Program-made: the position numbers and the translations under genes
The notes under the pieces: generated by a model
The model's database searches: none
What the model saw: the letters and a program-made list of their open reading frames with translations, nothing else
Told to the model about the DNA's origin: nothing
Assembly: GCA_946811185.2 (NCBI GenBank)
Contig: OX328113.1
Span: forward strand, 25,333,521-25,397,520
Direction: 5' to 3'
Source: Hippopus hippopus
Lineage: Eukaryota > Mollusca > Bivalvia > Cardiida > Cardiidae
Length of the DNA: 64,000 nucleotides
Shown: piece by piece, positions 59,545 through 64,000 of the stretch
How the letters are laid out: each line of letters begins with the position of its first letter
Numbering within the stretch: position 1 is the first letter of the stretch

Positions 59545-60048
59545 TAAAGTAAAGGCTTGAGAGTTAATTCTGATTTTGTTTTCAGTTTCTGATGGGTTGT
59601 AATATTGAACCTTGGGTAATGGACTGGTGTATATTCAGAATAATTTCTGAATTTCATTGTTGATTTTTTATGAATGCAGAAAATAGTCTTAAATGTACAT
59701 GTAACTACAGTAATGAGAAGAACGTAAAACATTCTTCTGTACTCTCCTGTTGTGATTAATTAAGTACACATTGCCGTCTTCGGATGTAGAAAAATCATTG
59801 GGCCATTATGGCATGCCTCAGGCCTTCCTTAGATGGTTAGGATAAATTGGTTTTGAATACCTCCCTCCAAAAAAATACTGATCTCTGAAAGCCGTTTTCA
59901 TGCATTTTGAGACCAGTTTTGTTGTTTAAAAACATACGATGAAAAACATGGTACAGCCAGTACCATATTCAGACGTACTAGTGGTTCGGCCTTGGCTGAA
60001 CCAGTCCGACCACAAGTGACGGCCTTGGTAACTCACCTAAGACGGCGT
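59545..60048. other. 3' flank stretch, nothing recognised
   Basis: Unique sequence; a short inverted repeat GGTTCGGCCTTGGCTGAACC at 59982-60001. Confidence 0.45.
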
Positions 60049-60527
60049 TGATAACTCTTTTATTGGGCAAAAATATTTTAGACTTGGCTTCATTGCATGT
60101 ATTTGCAGACGACAAATTAAAATATGGTTCATATAGTGAAATTTGTCTCAGTAAGAGTAGAAATCATTGTGTGAAATGGAGATCATGCTGATTACCAGCA
60201 CTTTCTCCTTTCTCAACAATGATTTGAAAAGCCTTCTACTTCAGGGTTGTTACAAGCTAGAATTGTTTGGTAATGAATTAAGAGCTGGTAGAGTTTACTT
60301 AACCCTTTACCAAACAATCCCTGGTTTTTACGACCCTGAGATAGAAGCCTTTTAAAAACATTGTGGGAAAAGGAGAAAATGCTGGTAACCAGCATTTTCT
60401 CCTTTTCCCACAATGTTTTCGACCCTGCTGGAAACAAATTTCAATTTTTGAGTTAGGTTTATTTTGTCGTCTGCAAGTGCTTTCAATTTAGACCAGCCTA
60501 AAATTATGTCGTTTGGTAAAGAGTTAA
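60049..60527. mobile_element. Family A plus copy and minus copy
   Basis: 60049-60281 is plus, diverged. 60299-60527 is minus, the near-identical twin of 5474-5701, centre GGTAACC. Confidence 0.87.
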
Positions 60528-60677
60528 GTGTTCTATATTTTGCTTTTTTTCTGTGACTGTGACAATAACCAGTATGACTTTCTATGTTCGTAGAAATAAC
60601 TTTTAAAACATTTAGGAAAAACTATTTTTGTCACTTTGATTTGTCTGAAATAAGCCTGTTACAGTTAAGTTTCATCC

Positions 60678-60903
60678 TTTTCCACACAGTCCCCAGTTTT
60701 AATGAGCTTGAGGAAAATACTTTTAAAAAATATTGTGGGAAAAGGACAAAATGCTGGTTACTAACCAGCATTTTGTCCTTTTCCCACAATGTTTTCTACA
60801 CTATTAGAGACAAATCCAACCATATGAGCTTTATCTAATTTGTCATTTGCAAATGCTTTCACTTTGAAGCAGTCTAAAATTTTGTTGTGTGGTAAAGGGT
60901 TAA
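60678..60903 (-). mobile_element. Family A copy
   Basis: Minus; centre GGTTACTAACC, an expanded loop; GGACAAAATGCTGG / CAGCATTTTGTCC shows a compensated change in both arms. Confidence 0.83.
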
Positions 60904-61023
60904 ATACCAAACTATTACTTTGGAGAGGGACTTTATAAGCTTTCGTTAGCTTTCGTCCCAATCCTTTTGTAATTTATTATTACAAATAAATATGTTTAAA
61001 CTAAATACCAAACTATCAGTGTG

Positions 61024-61893
61024 TTAACCATTTACCAAACACTCCTGTTTTAAGATCTCTAGTGGATAGAGCTTTTGAAAACAATGTGGTAGAAGGAAAA
61101 ACTGTTGTATCCTTTTCTTCTATGTTTTCTACCCTTTCCAAGACAAAGCCTTTCATTTTAGCCACACTCAGTTTGTTGTCTTCTAATGCCTTAACGCTTT
61201 ATCACATTACAATATTTTAGACTTGTCCAAATTGAATGCATTTGCAAACGACAAATTAAATATATGTCGAATAATGGTTTTTGTTGTTGGCAGAGTAGAA
61301 AACATAGTGTGAAGAGGAGAAAATGCTGATTACCAGCATTTTCACCTCTTCACACTATGTTTTCAAAAGCCTTTTTTCTGAGGGTCATTAAAACTAAGGA
61401 TTATGTGGTATAACATTAATTAACCCTTTACCACACAATGACGACTTTTAACGACCATGGGAAAAAGAAGCCTTTTGAAAACATTGTGGGAAACGGAGAA
61501 AATGCTGGTAACCAGCATTTTCTCCATTTCCCATAATGTTTTCAACCCTATCAAAGAAAAATTGCACCATTTGAGCCACACTGAAATTGTCGTCTGCAAA
61601 TGCTTTCAATTTGGACAGGGCTAAAATTTTTGTTGTCTGGTAAAGAGTTAAGACAAGTCTAAAATGTTGTTTGGTAAAGAGTAAACTCTGTACCAAACAA
61701 TCCCGTGTCCTGACGACCTGATGGAAGAACTCTTGAAATGGAGAAAAATGCTGGTAATCGGCATTTGCTCCTTTTCATACGATATTTTCTACCTGTTCAA
61801 AGGTAATTTCTGTCATTTGAGCCACACTCAATGTGTTGTCTGCATATGCCTCGAATTTGGACTGGTCTAAAATTTAGTTGTTTGGTAAAATGT
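61024..61893. mobile_element. Family A array of four
   Basis: 61024-61194 minus (core lost), 61191-61419 plus (AAGAGGAGAAAATGC and GCATTTTCACCTCTT, centre GATTACC), 61420-61651 minus (intact; GGGAAACGGAG matched by CTCCATTTCCC), 61684-61893 minus. Confidence 0.82.
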
Positions 61894-61899
61894 TAGGGC

Positions 61900-62160
61900 G
61901 CTTATGTGGCTTTTAATAAAAAAAAATAGCATTTTCACTCACTCATCCATGTTTCATTGTTGATATTTTACAGTGTTTTTTTGTTGAGGATATATTTGTA
62001 CATAGATGATTATTGCACTATAAAAGATAATTGTTTTTGGCTTTTGTTATATTTCATTGTAAATAGCCGTCAGAGAGAACACTCATCAAGGTCTGTATAA
62101 TGTGGTACAGTCAGATATTGTTGCTCTTACAAATAAAATCATCTATATGGACAAACAATG
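61900..62160 (+). terminator. Candidate distal 3' end with polyadenylation signal
   Basis: A repeat-free stretch between family A copies. AATAAA lies at 62132-62137, followed by GU/U-rich TGTGTTACCTTTTTCTTTC. Two Pumilio-type octamers precede it: TGTACATA at 61998 and TGTAAATA at 62059. This looks like a real transcript end. If it belongs to the coactivator gene, the 3' UTR spans about 14 kb, mostly repeats; it could instead end a separate non-coding transcript. An alternative AATAAA is near 48748. Confidence 0.4.
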
Positions 62161-62217
62161 TGTTACCTTTTTCTTTCTGCTCACTTGGAATCTGTTTGTT
62201 TTGGCTTTCTACTTCAT

Positions 62218-62444
62218 TTAACTCTTTACCAAACAGTCCTGAGTATAAACTGCCCTGAAGAAGAAAGCTTTGTTAACATTGAGGGAAAAGGAGAAAATGC
62301 TGGTAACCAGCATTTTCTCCCTTTTCCCACAATGTTTTCCACTCATCAGAGATCTTCGTATAATTTGCTCCAATTTGAATTTGTTGTCTGCTAAAACTCT
62401 CAATTTTGTTGAATCTAAAATTTTGTGGTTTGGTAAAGAGTTAA
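62218..62444 (-). mobile_element. Family A copy, full length
   Basis: TTAA to TTAA, minus, centre GGTAACC. Confidence 0.87.
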
Positions 62445-62456
62445 GACAGTTTTGAT

Positions 62457-62705
62457 TATTGCCATTGCCCTGTCATTGTTGCGTTGTCATCTTGTGAAAA
62501 AAATTGTGATCTTGTGAAAACAGTCTTGTTCCCCAATCTTTGTCATTACTGAAAACTTGGGATAGATTTAAACTATTACAAGGTGAACGCATAAAAGAAA
62601 GACAGAAATTTTTTAAAATATTTTTGACACAACAACTTAGCCCCATTTTGACTGGGAATTTTCCCAGAAACAGCAATGATAGTAAGGTGCTCTTGTAGCA
62701 TCTCT
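62457..62705 (+). repeat. Family F repeat, diverged
   Basis: TTGCCATTGCCCTGTCATTG, AAATATTTTTGACACAACAA, and AAGGTGCTCTTGTAG at its end. Confidence 0.5.
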
Positions 62706-62760
62706 GGAATTTCATAAATCTTTACATCAAAATTTTTAGAAGAGGACTTCAAAACAATGT

Positions 62761-62880
62761 TTAACTCTTTACAAATGACAAAATTCCAGACTTGTCAAAA
62801 TTGAAAGCATTTGAAAATGACAAAATTAAAACCAACTCAAATGATGGGATTTGTCTTTAAAAGAATAGGAAACATTGTAT
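62761..62880 (+). mobile_element. Family A copy truncated by the next element
   Basis: TTAACTCTTTACAAATGAC through GAATAGGAAACATTGTAT, then the Helentron-like end begins. Confidence 0.7.
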
Positions 62881-62881
62881 A

Positions 62882-63395
62882 AACAAGAGGGCCATTGGCC
62901 CTAGTCATCTATGGTTAATAAAGCTGTAGAGATTCTGGTCTTAATGATGTAAAATGTATGTGTGTAAGTGACCTACTTTGTGAGCAACTTTAAGTACTTT
63001 TGAACTTGTCAGATATATCATCAAGACAAACAGCCTGATAATATTTCATGAGTATCGGACTGAAAATTTGGTCTCTAAACTGCACACAATTTTTTTTTTA
63101 AGATTTGACCCAGTAACCTACTTTTTTTATCTGTAGTGAGTAACAACTTGTGACCCAATTTCAGACTTGTCTGAGATTTCAAAAAGACAACCTTTCTGAC
63201 TTAGTTTCATAAGTATCAGGCTAAACAATGTGACCTCTATGGTGCAAATAAGGTTTTTATCAGATTTGGCCTAGTGACCTTCTTTTTGACTCGATGTGAC
63301 CCAATTTCAAACTTGATCAAGATATGATCAAGACATTCTAACCAGTTTTCATGAAAATGTGGCCTCTAGAGTGCTCACAAGGTTGCTATTTTAAA
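62882..63395 (-). mobile_element. Helentron/pearl-like element, minus, about 3 core units
   Basis: Starts AACAAGAGGGCCATTGGCCCT (the CTCTTGTT end in reverse). Repeated units of about 140 bp contain GTGACC(T/C)(A/T), TGACCCAATTTCA, GACTTGTC, TTTCATGAGTATC and CCTCTA. Confidence 0.65.
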
Positions 63396-64000
63396 GTTAT
63401 ATATTTTTTGGGAGAAAAAGATCATAAAATATATAAAATGGACTGCCAACCAGTCTCCATGATATCTATACTATTTTTTGTGGTATTTGTCGAAGACAGT
63501 ACCACTATGAGTTCAATATTGAATTTTGAAGACCATGTATCGTATTTTGTGCAAAGCCGAAGGAAATAAACCCGATGAAACTCACTTTTTCTCAGACAAA
63601 TGAGTTTTTCTGTAGCACTCAGATATGTAATTGGAAATGGAATGTTAAAATACACTGGGTGAGGCCATCAATCGTGGAAATACTAATTTTTTATTGAAAA
63701 TAGCTTCACCCGCTCATAGCCTTCTATTGGCGCAATGACATACACAAAATTTGTCTACAGATCGCTTGGTCCTGGGCTTTTTCGTTTCAAAACAAGTTCG
63801 TACCCTGGCTTGTTCATCCCATGATTGCGCGCTACTCCATTTGATTGTTCATGAATATTCATAGATCGAAATAATTGATTGTAATATTGGAAAAATCTTT
63901 ACGGCCAAAGGTATCTCAAAATCATAGTTTTCAGGTACAAACTGAATTTTAGAAGATATATTTACATGGTTTCTCTCTCTATCCATCATACATTCTACTG
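63396..64000. other. Window end, nothing recognised
   Basis: Unique sequence; no gene model supported. Confidence 0.4.

Noticed and set aside
5373..60437. Dozens of small open frames with recurring peptides such as [19 protein letters not shown] and [19 protein letters not shown]
   Set aside because: They are translations of the family A palindrome in two frames and on both strands. They appear wherever the core is intact, have no common start, and are ended by the arms. Not genes.

Overview
The window is animal nuclear DNA, most likely from a bivalve mollusc. It is AT-rich, with a GT-AG multi-exon gene spread over about 41 kb, tRNA-derived SINEs with a CAAT-type tail, and non-autonomous elements carrying GTCC/GTCY microsatellites that I associate with bivalves. 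No prokaryotic, viral or CRISPR features were seen. The bivalve assignment rests on repeat style and is an inference.

The only real gene is on the + strand: a p160/SRC-type nuclear receptor coactivator (NCOA family, relative of vertebrate SRC-1/TIF2/AIB1 and insect Taiman). I traced 21 coding exons from 7078 to the stop at 47735-47737. All introns are GT-AG, and the joined exons total 5,517 nt, exactly 1,839 codons, with an open frame. The visible 1,838 residues start inside PAS-A, so the bHLH exons lie upstream of the window. Order: PAS-A, PAS-B, a Ser/Pro-rich linker, three closely spaced LXXLL boxes, a very long Ser/Asn-rich exon with a further LXXLL, Gln-rich segments, and a C-terminal LLQQLL box like the one ending vertebrate SRC-1a. 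Residue numbers with prefix v count from the first visible residue.

Introns and the 3' flank are packed with repeats. The dominant one (family A) is a roughly 210-240 bp element bounded by TTAA, with termini like CYCTTTACC and a near-perfect central palindrome of about 67 bp. About 100 copies or fragments occupy roughly a third of the window; none lies in a coding exon. Orientation used here: plus = long arm on the left (AAACGACAAAATTTTAGAC) and short arm on the right (GGATTGTGTGGTAAAGGG); minus = the reverse complement.

Other layers: family B MITEs (AGCCATGCTCTGTGAAAAGG ends), family C hairpins of about 60 bp (GACAGTGTAGATC), family D elements (GGATAATCAACTGG), several Helentron/pearl-like families (5' stem-loop, GTCY microsatellite, tandem core units, 3' hairpin then CTCTTGTT), tRNA-SINEs, a deleted mariner and hAT-like short elements. 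Many are nested, which gives filled-site/empty-site comparisons.

After the stop, 47738 onward is repeat-rich. A plausible distal transcript end lies near 62.15 kb (AATAAA at 62132 with two UGUAnAUA motifs upstream), which would imply a very long 3' UTR.
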